From positions 6,874,665-6,938,664 of the forward strand of contig OZ012687.1 of the NCBI GenBank assembly GCA_963942565.1: 64,000 nucleotides of DNA. The letters are read 5' to 3'. Below the pieces are notes generated by a model. That model saw nothing but the letters and a program-made list of their open reading frames with translations, did not search any database and had not been told where the DNA came from. The first letter of the stretch is position 1. Each line of letters starts with the position of its first letter. Both the position numbers and the translations under genes were made by a program. Shown here in pieces: positions 1 through 13,739 of this stretch. Source of the DNA: Maea johnstoni (Eukaryota; Annelida; Polychaeta; Spionida; Magelonidae).

Positions 1-130
1 AAAATTGACGGGTCCAAACGGGCCCGTTATATTGACGGGCCCGTAACGGCCCCGTTACGGGCTCAGAACCCGTTATGACGTTATAACGGGCCCGTTTGGA
101 CACGGGGCCATACGGCCCCATCAACTTTTA
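1..130. repeat. GC-rich palindromic repeat at left edge
   Basis: A perfect 20-bp inverted repeat (GTCCAAACGGGCCCGTTATA at 12-31 and its complement at 82-101) encloses further ACGGGCCCGT palindromes. The outer flanks (AAAATTGACGGG and CCCCATCAACTTTT) also pair roughly. It looks like a fold-back MITE inserted in the intron after exon 12. It is very GC-rich compared with its surroundings. Confidence 0.6.
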
Positions 131-173
131 AGCTGTGTAGGGAAGATAATCCTGAAGCATAAGAGTTAACTAC

Positions 174-309
174 CTGATTACAGAAGGACAGAAAGGTGTA
201 CTCATCGAATCCCTGCCATCCTCCTCCTCATCTTTTTCCTCCTCCGTTTTACCAGAGTGAGGCTTCGCAGAATGACTCATCAGCACTTTCTGCCTCGCCA
301 TTGTCGTGG
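174..309 (-). CDS. C3orf20-like gene, coding exon 12 (last one visible)
   Basis: The exon follows TGTGTTTTCAG and ends TAATCAG/GTAGTT. It encodes TTMARQKVLMSHSAKPHSGK, an acidic run TEEEKDEEEDGRD and SMSTPFCPSVI. The phase matches exon 11. Two bases remain at the 3' end, so the protein continues left of the window. Confidence 0.75.
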
Positions 310-3300
310 CTGAAAACACAGGGAGATTCATGAAACATTTTGAGAATCAAAATTTAAGTCCTTCAGTACAGAGCCAATACTTGATACAGCAAATAAAAAT
401 ATCAAATGAGAAAAAGTACCCTATAATTTAGGGTCTGTTTTAGTGGTATTGCTCATTGGTATGAAATTAACCTACCTAAATATAAAAAGGATAGAGATGA
501 TTTGTACATATTCTAACAATGTGGTATGTGTACTACCCACTTTGTGGCAATAAGTCAAAACAAGATGGAATTAAAGAATACTAAGTGAGGACTCCTAGGT
601 AGAAGCTCCTCACAAAAAACTATTGAAATGAAAAAAAATGTTGCTTAAATTTACTATAAATATTAGATCTGCTTTTTCAAAAATAATTAACTTGGTTGAA
701 GATTGTTTCCTAGGGTAATATGTCATTTATTGTATATGTTTCCAACCCATGTAATCTAATGTAATACATGGTTATCAGGTATCTTTTAGATATGATCTGT
801 GGCAACATTCAATAAACAAAGGTTTTTAGTACTTGCTGCACTATAAAATGCTGTATGCTTGTTATATACTATTAACTTATATCTTTAACTCACAACATGT
901 ATAATCATATACAATAAGGTTATATGACAAGCAATGCATTCAAGAATTATTTGATAAAAATATATTGACCTGGAGGTGCTGATGGCGCTCTCTGGAGTAT
1001 TTTTCGAGCAGCAGCTCTATCGTAAGACAGTGCCAGATCTTCGTTCCTCTCCTCATCAGACTCCCCGCTGAGCAAGGCAGCTGCCGTCCGCCCCCCGCGC
1101 GTACCCGGCATGGCCGAGTGGATGTTTCGACGCCGATGGTAAGGCGTTTCTTTCATGTTGCGGATATGGGGAGAGCTGATCCCCACAGCAATACGGTAAT
1201 GCTCCATCCAGTCATCAACCAGATTCCTAGAAAAGTCGCAGTGTGCAAAAATTTGATACTTATAATAACATTCATTCATAAATTGAACAGGTTTGAATTT
1301 ATATTTCACTAATTCACTAAAATGGATAGAAAGGCAAACTTAAGATGTGCGAAACATGCATATATGTATAGGGTGACCATATGTTCTTAGTGTGACAATA
1401 TCATGAAGTTGATGCAAATATTAAATAAGAAAATGAATTTCTTGCAAAGTTTTTAAGTTAGATGGTTTTCTCTTATAAAGTTTAAGTTACCTGATCTTCC
1501 CTCTGAACCTGGCCAGTTCTTTATCTGCCTGGTTGCCGTAGGTGTTGTCTTCAAAGTCTAGTATTTTCTGTATCTCCGGAGCTGTCGTCCCTTGCGACTG
1601 GCCCTTAGCGATGCGGTCCTTTGAGCTCCTGTCCTTGACCCTGAGCTTGACGACCTTCCTCTTCTCCTTGGCGGGCCTGAGCAGCTCCTTGGCCGTGTTG
1701 GAGGTGAAGGAAAAGCCAGACACAAGCTGAAACTGCTGCTACGAAAACGCAAGCAAACTCAGATTAAAGGTCACACAATGGACATTATCGATTCCATATA
1801 ATGCCTGAGAATCTTAACAATTGTATTCTTGACCTACGATACTTATACAAATAACTTTGTGGAATAAATTATAAATTCATAAGAAATCACAAATAGAGTT
1901 GCGGGTTTGGTTACAATAAGCATTTCTCTTTTGAATATCTTTAAACCATACTCTGTAATCAGGATGATGTTTGGGCTCTATACAGAAATAAATAGGAAAA
2001 AAACTAGCAACAAAAGAAAAAGAGAAAAGATATTGATGAAGGTAAACTTCAACAATTTAGTTATTGCAACTTTACACCATTTGTATAGTTCATATAAATT
2101 TTGTTACATAAAAGAATTCATGAAATAATTGGTCAATGGTTTCTTCTTCCATAACCTACTGGTAAGTCACAACTTAGTCTAGAATAGCAAAAACAAAATC
2201 TAACTACATACTGTGTCTTCCTCTGCTTGTTTCTCGGCCTCCTTGATGGCTCTGCGCGTAATGGCCAGGCCCACGTGGAACTTGGCCTGCTCCTTCTGAC
2301 AGTTGTAGTAGAGGTACATCTGCTGCTGGTTCACACAGCGGAATGTCACGTTATCATTCAGCTGGCCAAGAGAAACAGAACAACAGGTCAATAATAAAAA
2401 ATCTCCTTACCAAAAGGGTAAAAAAAGACTTTTCTAAAATACCATGGGATTATCAGAGTAATGTTACAAGTGTAAAGCTTTGTACATTGTATGTTGCAAG
2501 TGTAAAGCTTAGTATCTTTGTATTGCAAGTGCAAAGCTTTGTACATTGTATATTGGAAGTGTAAAGCTTTGTATATTGTAATTTGTAAGTATAAAGCTTA
2601 ATATCCTGTATATTGCAAGTGTAAAGCTTTGCACATTGTATATTGCAAGTGTAAAGCTTTGTACAGTTAATGTTGCAAGTGTAAAGCTTTGAACATTGTA
2701 TTTTGTAAGTATAAAGCATGATATCTTGTATATTGCAAGTGTAAAACTTTGCATAGTGTGTGTTGCAAGTGCAAAGCTTTTCATATTGTATACTGCAATT
2801 GTAAAGCTTTCCACATTTTAGGTGCCAAATGTGAAGTTTGTATATTTTACATTGCAATTGCAAAGCGTTGCATGTTGTAGGTGGTTGGAATAGAGTTTTG
2901 CATATTTTGGGTGGAAATTGTAACGTTTTGCACTTAGCTTAGCTTAGTTTATTGCATGTAGTTGGTATGTTGCCATATATAGTTGGAACAATTAATGCAC
3001 AGAGTATGAATAAAGCTGTTTGTATTATGCATAAGATTATACTCACAGCAAAGATGATTGAGGTTGCCAGTTTTCCATGGTTTGGAGGCCAGTCCCACTT
3101 CTTGACACAGTCTCCTTCCGTATCATACATAGAACCACCAGTAAGACTTGTCAGCAGCCTAAAAAAATTATATTCACAAATATATTAATATCACAAATTG
3201 CTACTGACTTTCATCCATATGATTTATCATCAATTTGGAAAACCTGTACAGTGTTTAGACAATGTACCCTCTTCAATTATTCTGAATTGTTAAATTAAGT

Positions 3301-6300
3301 GAAAGCTGTTATTTATTTTTTGTAAAGACACCAACCAGAAAGTTCAATATTTTGGAAGCAGGGGTAGATAAGCAGGAGATAATTGTGAACAAATGTTATG
3401 TGATAATAAAGTGGTTTACAGTAGGTAAATGGAAAGGAATCTGTCAGCATGTAGTGCAGGAGTAGTTCTTTACCTCCCCAGTCCGTTGTCGTGGTAGATA
3501 CAGCCAACCCCTGCAGGTGTGAAGGAGGCGATCATGCGGACATCTTTAGTGTTGTCGTAGACGTTGGTGTAGAACCCAGGCTTGCCCGGTGAGTTACGGC
3601 TGGTAACTAGGGCTATTCTGCCAGACGGATAACTGATCAAGCGATGTCAAGGAATATTAAAAGAAATATTATCACACACCTATAATACTCTCTATGTAAA
3701 GGACAGTACCTGATCATTGTCTGATAAAATGGCTGATCATTCAGATCAAGTAAATTGACTCTGAATGAACAAAGCGACAAAAAATTAGAATAATAAAAAT
3801 TGCTGCTCTTGATCTTTTTAAGAAATAATGGAAATTTCCTGTGTGAATGCATCTGTTCCAAATTGAGAGTACTAATGGGTACATATTGAGAGTACACACT
3901 ATGTGTTTATATATGAGTGATGGATGACAGCAGAAAGCAACAGGTCAGACAGTAGGAGATTTATTGGACATTAATGCCATTAACCTTTCCATACCTATAG
4001 CATCAAAAAACATTCTAACTAGTTCGGTGAAATCCTTGTGACCATAGCATTTTAAGAAAAATACTTAATGATAAAATGTTCACTAGAACCCATCTTCATG
4101 ACTATTTCAAAATTAGTTTTAATAAGTCCCATAGGTCAAGAGGACATATGTCAAGTAGATCTCCAGGAATGAATAGGTTAACAAAACTGTATAACTAGTA
4201 TTTTTCACAGGCATTTAATTTTCGCTATTTTCACGCTCCCCATGAAAGCGCCAAATTAACATCCTTCAAATAGATATCCTGCTTTTTATCTCCTTTGTAT
4301 CATTGCTCAAATTGCACATATTTAAAGCAAAAATACCCTCCCACAGGGCTGTAAAGCAAAATTTTCAGCTCTCCCAATTAAAGCCATATACAGTAACACA
4401 AACAGTATGTCGTTACTCACCTGGGCTCATGCCATCTATGCAAAGTCTTGCCAGCAAATATCCCATTCTGAGAAGCTGCTTGTTAATCTCCCACTAAAGA
4501 CACTGTAGACTCATTGCTTCAAAAGCTACCATAGGCGCCACAGAACTATTAGGTGCAATGAGATGAATTTCCAGCTCCAATGCAGCTTAACATGTAAGAT
4601 AACGTTCACTGCAACCTCCATGTCTTTTAACTCGAGTATTACACATGTGGTCCAGACTGAGGTCCAAACTGAGACAAAAGTAAATGTCTCACATTCCTGA
4701 TAATTGTTTCCATACATTCATAAACCATGAAACAATCAAAATAAATTCTTTATAAAAAGTCTTTTGGAAAATGTCTAGGAATTTCATCTGCCATTCCACA
4801 AGGCAGTTAAAAGAGGATTTATGGAAAAATGTTTCATTTAAAAAATATTTAACTTGATCCTGCCAAGTTGTATTAAACACAATTGAACAGTACCAGTCCT
4901 CTTCTCAGCAGCATCACAAATAAGCCACATCCTTTATAGTAGTCGATCATATCCTTAATGTGCTCCCATAAAAGGCACTCTTTCCTCTCAAGGCATGTCC
5001 TCAAGCTAAGGACAGGGCTGCAGTGACATTTTATTGTCACTTACCTGGTGCGTCCATATAGCACCAGGTAACCCAATACACCTCTGACGACAAAGCTGAC
5101 CTCACCAGGTAACACCAATGAGCGTACCTGATGCCTTGTCACAACATTTTTCACCTGGGCAGGTCAAAACAGCAGGTAACTAGATACACCAGTGACGATC
5201 AAGATGAACTCCTCAGGTAAATTATATCTGTTGAGTTCTATTGTCAAAAACATCTTATTAGCACATAAGATGTCCAGGTAACCCCTAAACCAAAGAAGAA
5301 GCTGACCTGAACAGATAACTGTAAAGCCAATTAGTGTATGTACTGATATGTCACAGACAGTTATTTGTTACCCGGACAAGATAGAACACCAGCTAACCCA
5401 ATACACCTATTCAGACAAATCTGACCTTACAAGGTAAGACCAACACCTATATAGATTGATTTGTCACAGACATCTAATTATCAGGTGAGAGGATCAGGTA
5501 ATTCAATATGTGTGATACCAGAAGTGACCTTGTCAGGTGAAACCAATTAGCATTTCAGCATGGGTTAATAGACAAGGTACTTGGTAAAGCACGAGGTAAT
5601 CCAAAACATCTTAATTAAAATAGTCTGCCTAACATTTTTCCTGCAGAAAGCTATCGCCTATATAGTCTATATAGGTATGAAATGATTAATGACAGATGCC
5701 AAAAAATGAATTATGAAAAATGATTTGTCATGAGGTGAAATTAGCACATGCTGAGCACTAGTCACGAGCTTGTTAATATTACTAAGCAATCATGGAATTC
5801 AGTTATGACAAATATCTCAGATCAAGAGGCCTCTTACTTGGTAACTATAACTAGAATCCATCAACTTGAAAACCATCAAAAGCTGACTTCTTATAAGTTG
5901 AACTTTTTTTTTGTTTGTTTGTGTGTTTCAAGAGATAGTTTTGTTGTTGTTTTTTACTATAAAAGTATAATTTGGAATCTCAACAAGTCAAGGTACTATA
6001 TATCTTGAATAATTTCTAGTGTCCCATAGAACCTTAAATTGTGCATGTAATCATGTCCAATTCAACTGAAATAAACAAGCGGCAAATTGACAATTACTCC
6101 CAATATACCTCATCGTGATAGCAACCTTGAAAGACACCAGTTTTAAACTACCTTCCAGTTTAGGAATTGGTAATATGACAAAACTATCACTAATTTTTCA
6201 GAACTCAACCATCATATCTCCATCAAATATTTTCTGAGCCTATGCTGTAATATTCTATTACAATTTGCATCATACTTTTAATGTAAACTTATGGGATGAA

Positions 6301-9300
6301 AGTGTCAACAAATGTTATATTGGTTTCATGTTTCCCATGCCACTGAGTAGCCTTTCACTTGTGACTGTATGTAAGGTTTTTCACCTGTGGCCATAAAGAT
6401 AAGAACATGAGTGTGACTGCATGACTCCCATTGGCATAATTTATGACATGTGATCCAGCAGTGTTCAGATTAACCCATTCATATCAAGAATTTCTTTCTT
6501 TATTTGAAATTTTGTTTACTCTCACTTTTCCTACCACTTTTATTGCGGCTAAGTTGTGACAAGCCAGTTACTGCAAGGGAAATCAAGGTGTGTGGTACCA
6601 CTAGCTAACCCCAAGTCACTGGCAACTTTCTCACAGACCAATGCCAATGTCCATTTGGTTGGGTTGGCCTATAGGACCCCCCACAGAGCCTCTACATGAC
6701 CCAACTTGCCATATGGCATTTGGGGGTAACTCATAAAAATTCAAGTTGTGCCCCAAAAACCCTCAATGGTTTTTCCCCAGGTTCAGCAATGCAGCATGAC
6801 AAGGGTTAACAATCTTGACCACCTTGGCCATTAGGTGTCTGGTAAGGGAATTGTACGTACAGTGCAAAAACATGTATGACAATCTAAGTTCTAGGCTTGA
6901 TAAAGGCATGTATGCTATGTCATAATATTTGGCTAGCAAACAAATAAGTACATGTCATCAAATACAATTGAGTTTTTTTAAATCACTATGTTCAAAGGAT
7001 ACAATACTGTTGTTGTGCCATCTATTGTTGTAGTAAGGAATATTTTTCTCCCATTGCCGTGATCCTCTGAATGCTTCAGTCCACCCCTTTCACTTTTTGA
7101 AGCAGATGATGGCTGCCGACTGACTGGCGATCTACGGTTCCCATATTTAGTCTGCTCCTTCCTTGAGCCACCGTAATATTTGATTTGTACTGGTCTATCA
7201 TTGCCGAATTCCTTGTCAACTGCATCCTGTTCTTTTCTGTGAGAAGAGGATAAAATTAGGAGATTAGAATCAGAGAGAATTTAGATGACAGCAGGGTGGT
7301 AATTCAATAAAACCACCCTCTCTCAGGTGATAAGGCACTAATCTCAATGCAATGAAAACCAAGATGAAGTTCTGTTTCCCTCATTTCTTTACCATTCCAA
7401 AAAACACTGATGTTGGCCATTCTAAACACAAATATTTTTAACCATTTACACCAGTAGCACCGCAAACAGACTTGATATTTAGAAAAGTCTTTCCAATAAA
7501 AAGCAACTAATAAAACTATTTGAAAGAAAAATGTTAATTACAACATAATCTTCTACTTTCCTTTAACTATCTTGTAATCTTATGATTTATCCCTAACCTA
7601 TTCTTAAAAGTCCCATTTATCCAGATGATATTTTTGAAGAAGCAATATGCTCAGGTTAGGTGGTTAAGGGACCAAAAGAATATAAATATTATCATAATAC
7701 ATTTATTATGAAAAAATGTCAATAAATAATACCATGATGAATTTGTATCATTGTTATAATAAATTATAATATTACAACACTAGTTTGATGATATTTGAAA
7801 TATTCACTTACTTCTGTTTGATTGAGACTCGTAACCGCTGTGTTGCCCATTCTAATAGTGTGACTTTTTCAGGTCCTTCCTTTGGTCCTTGGTGCACTAT
7901 CCAACCTGAGGAAATTGACAATGTGAAGGATCAAAGTGCTACAACGGTGCATTCTAATCAGGAACCTCTTGTAAATAGTAATATATACTAGATCTAAAAA
8001 CATCTCAGCTTGTTATGCTAAATATAATATCTATTAACCCATTCAAGCCGGGAGAACACCTATCTTTTAGTAGCATCTGGACATAGTATTCCTTTGAAAA
8101 TAACTTTGGATTAATCACAATTTCATAAAATATTTGAAGGAGAGATGTGAGTTGGGTTCGGATCAACATTTATCACTGAAATAATTTCTGAAAAATGCTC
8201 TAGTCATAGCAATATTACTAATAGTCATGAAATTTGTTGCTGTCAATGGGATGAATGATAAATAACATTTTCAAGGTTTGCTAAATGACCTGTGGAACAT
8301 TTCTTAATTGTTACTAAGTGGCTCCAAATTCTCACAGCTTTGAAAATGTCTCCGTAATATATTTTGGAAAAGATTTATGTAATTCTATTGAATGAAAAAT
8401 TGTGAATTTATCATGCTTCCTTTGTTGTATCAGCAAACCTAGAATAAATAGTGTAAAAAGAAATATCAAATAAACGTTTTTGACAGCTTACATTTTCATT
8501 GCATGACTGTGAATAATTTATATATGTATCACTATACTCTCTTCAATCCCATGTTACACTCCTCAAGTAGTTATGGCACTATTCTCTAGGGATATCCCTA
8601 CATGTCAAGAATTTTGATAGATTCTGACATCAAAAAACATGACAAGGTAAAACAGACTTGACTTGACCTACCTTTTTCTTCACAGTCTTTGGAGGAGAGT
8701 TGGAACTGTATGACAGACATGTAATAACTATTGTGGGCTTGGGCTGCAAGGAAAAGATGCACAAAATTACACATGCACACTTCTCATTACCTGCTTGGCC
8801 GTTCAAACCCTCAACCCCACTCACCATGCACCAACCCCAGTTAACACTTCCTTCTACATTTAAGGAGTTTGGCTAGGTGTCTAGATACCTCAGATATTTT
8901 TGTAGAGATCTTCATTAAATACAATATGAATTTGGATTCAGGCACAGGATGTTTGGATTTGCCACACACACATAATACATTTCATAGGGTGAGCCAATAT
9001 TTGATAAGAACACTTCTCTTTATTTCAACTCACTTTGCAATATACATATCCATCTTTTTACAAAACCTATGAATCAATTCACTAAACCTGTACATTTCTC
9101 AGTACACATCTTTCACTTTGATTGTATATCTTTTCACCTTTTCATTATATGTGTATAACATCCCTGTTTACCGGCACCATCTGTTTAATAATAAGGTTAA
9201 TATTTTTCAATATTTATGAACATCTTTTACATTATACCTGTGCATATTTTCACTATTTACCCCTTTCTTACTTCGTTGTTCCAATTAAATGGTCCATTTT

Positions 9301-9549
9301 ATACCTTCACATATTTCTCAATCCCTGTACATCATTTCATTTTATCAATACATTTTTTCATCCTGCCTGTTCATGGTAATTTTCACCATATTTATTCATC
9401 TTTTCATTATAATTGTAATACCGGAAAATTTATTTATCATATCTCTACATATGTTTGTGATACGTCTTTGCATTTTACATATATGTATATCAATTTGTAA
9501 GGTTAGTATCAATGATGATGATGATGATAATAATAATGACAATAATAAC

Positions 9550-9629
<80 letters not shown>

Positions 9630-12600
9630 TAATAATAATAATAATAATGATAATAATAATAATAATAATGATAATAACAATAATGATAATGATGATAATA
9701 ATAGCAGAGACTTAGTAACTGAGGTTTCTGCTAAGGCTATTTCTTGTGTAATTCTCAAACCAGTATTTCATACCTTGTTTCCCTCTGTACTGCAATTTTC
9801 TGGTTTGACAGTGTTTTTTGTTGGAACTCATTGCTGGGGAATAATGTGCACTGCTCCACCCGTACCTTGCTCTAGCGCTGTAGTACCTGGCACCACAGAA
9901 ACGACACTTCTGCCCAGGTACAGCTTTACCTGTACTAGAGGCTGCTGATGATGACATCTTGACCCTGTGTTATCACCTGGCCTAATTAACTCACACCTGT
10001 AATATCAGCACCTGTACTTCTCTTCTACAGGTGCACCATATCATACAGATAGTTCCTGTTGCCATAGTTATTCAATGATAGATGTATTCTGTAGTTCCTA
10101 CATGAATTTCACTTCGCTGAGATATTGTACAACATCTCATAAATGGGATCCCAACCGTGTAGAAGCCAATTATCCGTCCTGGAGCCTCAGTCATCTACCT
10201 GTTTCAATGATTGATACAGGTAAAGCCGTAGCTAGACAGGCTTTATTGTGTAACCAGGCACGAAATGGATCATACAATCTAATTGGATTGTCAGTTCAGC
10301 TGGAAGGCGACCAATTTCATCAATAGACGTCCATGTGTTATTACGATAGCTCCATCAGGGGAGAATATTTAATGTGACAAGGAAACGCCTCTAACAACAT
10401 TAATCTGCTTGTTTTGGCTGATTTGACCAGCAATTAATTATTCAGGCTAGCCAGAAATCAATTAATATATAAATGTCAACTCAGACTGGTTACATATTCA
10501 CATCTGCCTATGGTTTCTTCCAATAAAAGTAATTTTTATCCTAGCTCTAGCTTGAAGCACAGGTATCATGGAGCAAGATAATTAAGTTTCTGGATACTTT
10601 AATGATCAACTTCATAGATTCTAATTTCTGAGAGGAAGGGTTTTATCAATGGACATGTCTTTACGCCAGCATAATAGCATAAACTGTATTTATGATCTAG
10701 CTCAGTTCTTTTGAATTAGAATTACAGAAAAATAGTACATAGGTGATTTGCTATAACTGCAATGATCCCTTTGGATGCAGCCTCTATATAGCCAAGCAAC
10801 CATAGTATTGCATTGTTACAAATTGCTGTCTCTTGCCTGTGCCATGTTTCGAATCCAGCCCTAACCAGTAAAAAGATTACTTGTGACATAGGTTGTTAGT
10901 CGGTTGTCTTAGTCACCATTCAACCTTAGAATTGCAGAAAAGTGATGATAAAGTAAAATATCAATTAGAGAATATGGCAACCTATATTTATCCTGATTTG
11001 AACCTATGAAAATATATCCAAAGTAGTCAAGTCATCTCAGATTGGTCCAGAATGTAGATGTATCAACTTTTCCAGTTCAAATGTTTCCTATTGAGTCACA
11101 GTAACTGTGTCCTGACTTTAATGCCCACTCAACTACTCCAGATCTTAGTCAACTGCACCAAAAACTGATCAGGGTAAAGTTCCTATGTTCGTCAGCGCCA
11201 CTGCTGTGATGATCAGTATGAAATCCAGAGGACATGTCAACATGCCATTAATTATTCCACATGGGTATTGAATAGAAATGAAAATATGCAGTGCTTATAT
11301 CTACAACAGTTTCAGGCCAAGCTTTATGTGTACCCTATCCCTGGTTTGATAGCCCTATATGTTAGTTTAGCCAACTGTGAGAAGAAAGACATCCAATAAC
11401 TTCCTCAAGGGAAGTGTATCCTTGATCGCTACTTCACCCTGCTATAATTCTATTCAAGGCTGGGCGTGTAGGCTCCTTGAGTAGACACATCTGGTGGATG
11501 ATTTGTTGTTATTTCTCCTCTAAATTAGAAGCTGTAAATCCATAGTTCTCAAGTACCTCTGATAATGTGTGAGCGTGCATGTGTTTGGCTAGCTATAACA
11601 ACTACTCAATACTCAATAGCAACTTGTTAAATATGCAGCTCAAGAACAGTCCTTTGGAGGCCTGTGCAGAACTGGACTGTTTAACATTAGCAAATTAATT
11701 TTCACTGAGTATGCATTTATACAAACAATTTTAAAACATTTTACATCCAATCCATGGTGTTTTAGATTGCTAAAATAACAGTTCCTCCCTAAAATCCTTG
11801 GTGATATATTGATCCTTTATGATATTTGGATCCTTGGTGATATTCTTTGGCAATATATGGATCCTTGGCGATATATGTATCATCGGTGATGGTTCCTTAA
11901 CAATACATGAATCCCTGGTTCTTTAGAGATCATTGGTGATATATGTATCCCACAGCAAGGCATGTGCTGACTAAGATTACGGTCAAATTGGTATTCCTCA
12001 AAAGAGAATTTAAAGCAATTTCCCATGAATTTAATTTTAGTCTTTGATTACATGCTATCCAAGTCCAATGACAGCCTATAACTGATCAGGAATGTCCCTT
12101 TTGCAACAACTGGTCTATGCTCCTTGTATCCTTAACAGCTAGCACACACAATCTAAACTACTACGAGTGCATTCACATAGTTTTCCTGGAAAAACACTTT
12201 TTCTACACTTGCACTGATAGATCTATATCAAAGATGAAATTGCGCCGACAACTCAGACCAGCTTGTGGGTTTCCATGGAAATGGATCAATATTGGGCAAA
12301 CAGTGCAAAGTTTGTTTTGCTAAATACCTATTCCTAGCAGGGTGTGTGCGTAGGCTAATCATTTCCTCATTTCATTGCATAACAGGCAGGTATACCAGGG
12401 AGAACACAATGAAAATATACAGGAGGCCAAAGGAAGGTTGCTCTTTATGAAATGGGATTCAATTTCTACTAAATCAAAATGTTAACCCTTATGCTGCTGG
12501 TGGCTTGTTTGGCCAATAACAAATGATGCAAAAAAACAACATGAAAAATGACTGAAACCCTGGCACATGGGTACTCAGCGAGAGCTATCCAATGAATACC

Positions 12601-13668
12601 AACATGATAGGGTTCAGATGGATTTCAAAAATCTTTGTGTCCTTGTGCTTTGGACGAAATTATCCTCAGCATTGGAAGGGTTAACAGAAAATTGACTAAC
12701 CCCTGGAACCCCAAGTGACAGTAGAGGAAGAGATAGCACATCATGGTTCTCATGCCAAGTAAAGTAGATTTAACCCATTCTTGCCTGGGGCAGCCAGAAA
12801 CTGTCAGACTAGTTTTGTAATATCTTTTTAATCAAAGTATATTTTGAAAAATATTTGATATGGAAATGCTAATCAGCATCCATTTGACAACACTCCTTCA
12901 AATATTTTGTGAATCCATGCTTTATTTTAAAGTTATTTTCTGACATAGCATAGATGCAAACAATATTTGTCATGGAGATCTCCCAGCAGGAATAGGTTAA
13001 ACACAACCAATGTTGCCACTACTATGGTAAAGATGGCAGCACATATGCAGGCATCTGAAGTGCATCTATTGCAGCTTATGTGGCTTCACTTTAAGAGAGA
13101 AAATTGAACTCAGGGTAGATCATTGCATTGCTAGTTATTTAGCAATGCATGTAGCAATCATAATACGACAGATTACAACTGATATACGCCTTTTAGAGTT
13201 GGAAACTCAATTCATCATTTAGAGGTGAATAATTTCTGATTAATCAAGCATAAAAAACCCTGGTTGTCCCTATTATCACCACTTGGGAAAAGCAAGACCA
13301 AATTAATATTAAAAAGCTGTTATCTTGGGATATTTGCATGATATTTTATGCTCCTGGCATGTGGTATTTTTTGGTCTTGCTAAGGTGCTTTCTATAGGAT
13401 GGGGAAAATTATAGGAGGAATAATTAGACTCAAACTTGATGGACTGCTGTGCAAATTGAAAACAAATAAGCATTGCCGTATAAACAACTAGCCTCATTGT
13501 TGTTAATATTTTGGTTATTGCAGTTATTGCTATTTTTCACTGGCTTGGGGCTGATGGTGTTTTAGATTATTGTAGTTGTGGCTAGCATTGTAATATAAAA
13601 GTTTCAGATTCAGAGCGGTATGTTGAAAAGCCACACTTATTAAATGCACTAGGTGCCCTAATGATTAT

Positions 13669-13739
<71 letters not shown>

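Larger units (their letters stand above)
3633..7002 (-). other. intron between exons 6 and 7: repeats only
   Basis: No exon-like open frame with phased splice sites is seen. The intron holds the MITE at 3980-4181, a degenerate tandem array at 5040-5610 and a family 1 MITE fragment near 6205-6290 (its TCAAATATTTTCTGAGCC core matches the copy at 12770). A GTTAACCC-type end near 6475 and a GGGTTAAC near 6805 may mark another TTAA element. Confidence 0.5.

Noticed and set aside
121-165. Acceptor-like CCCTACACAG just after exon 12, continuing in frame
   Set aside because: It would make an intron of only about 40 bases and run into the GC-rich palindromic repeat; a real next exon is more likely left of the window.
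1118-1312. 64-codon plus-strand frame
   Set aside because: Antisense shadow of exon 11, which is supported by phase and splice sites.
7013-7020. Alternative donor ACA/GTATTG for exon 6
   Set aside because: It leaves phase 0 while exon 7 needs two bases. The downstream GTATCC donor restores VFYPSGRIA, the family motif.
8672-8743. Alternative frame PKPTIVITCLSYSSNSPPK for exon 4
   Set aside because: Open, but its phase does not match the starts of exons 3 and 5; the QAHNSYYMSVIQFQL frame does.
9289-9948. 219-codon poly-Asn frame and opposite-strand poly-Leu frame
   Set aside because: They are carried by the (AAT)n tract; the true exon on the minus strand here is 9941-9774 in another context.
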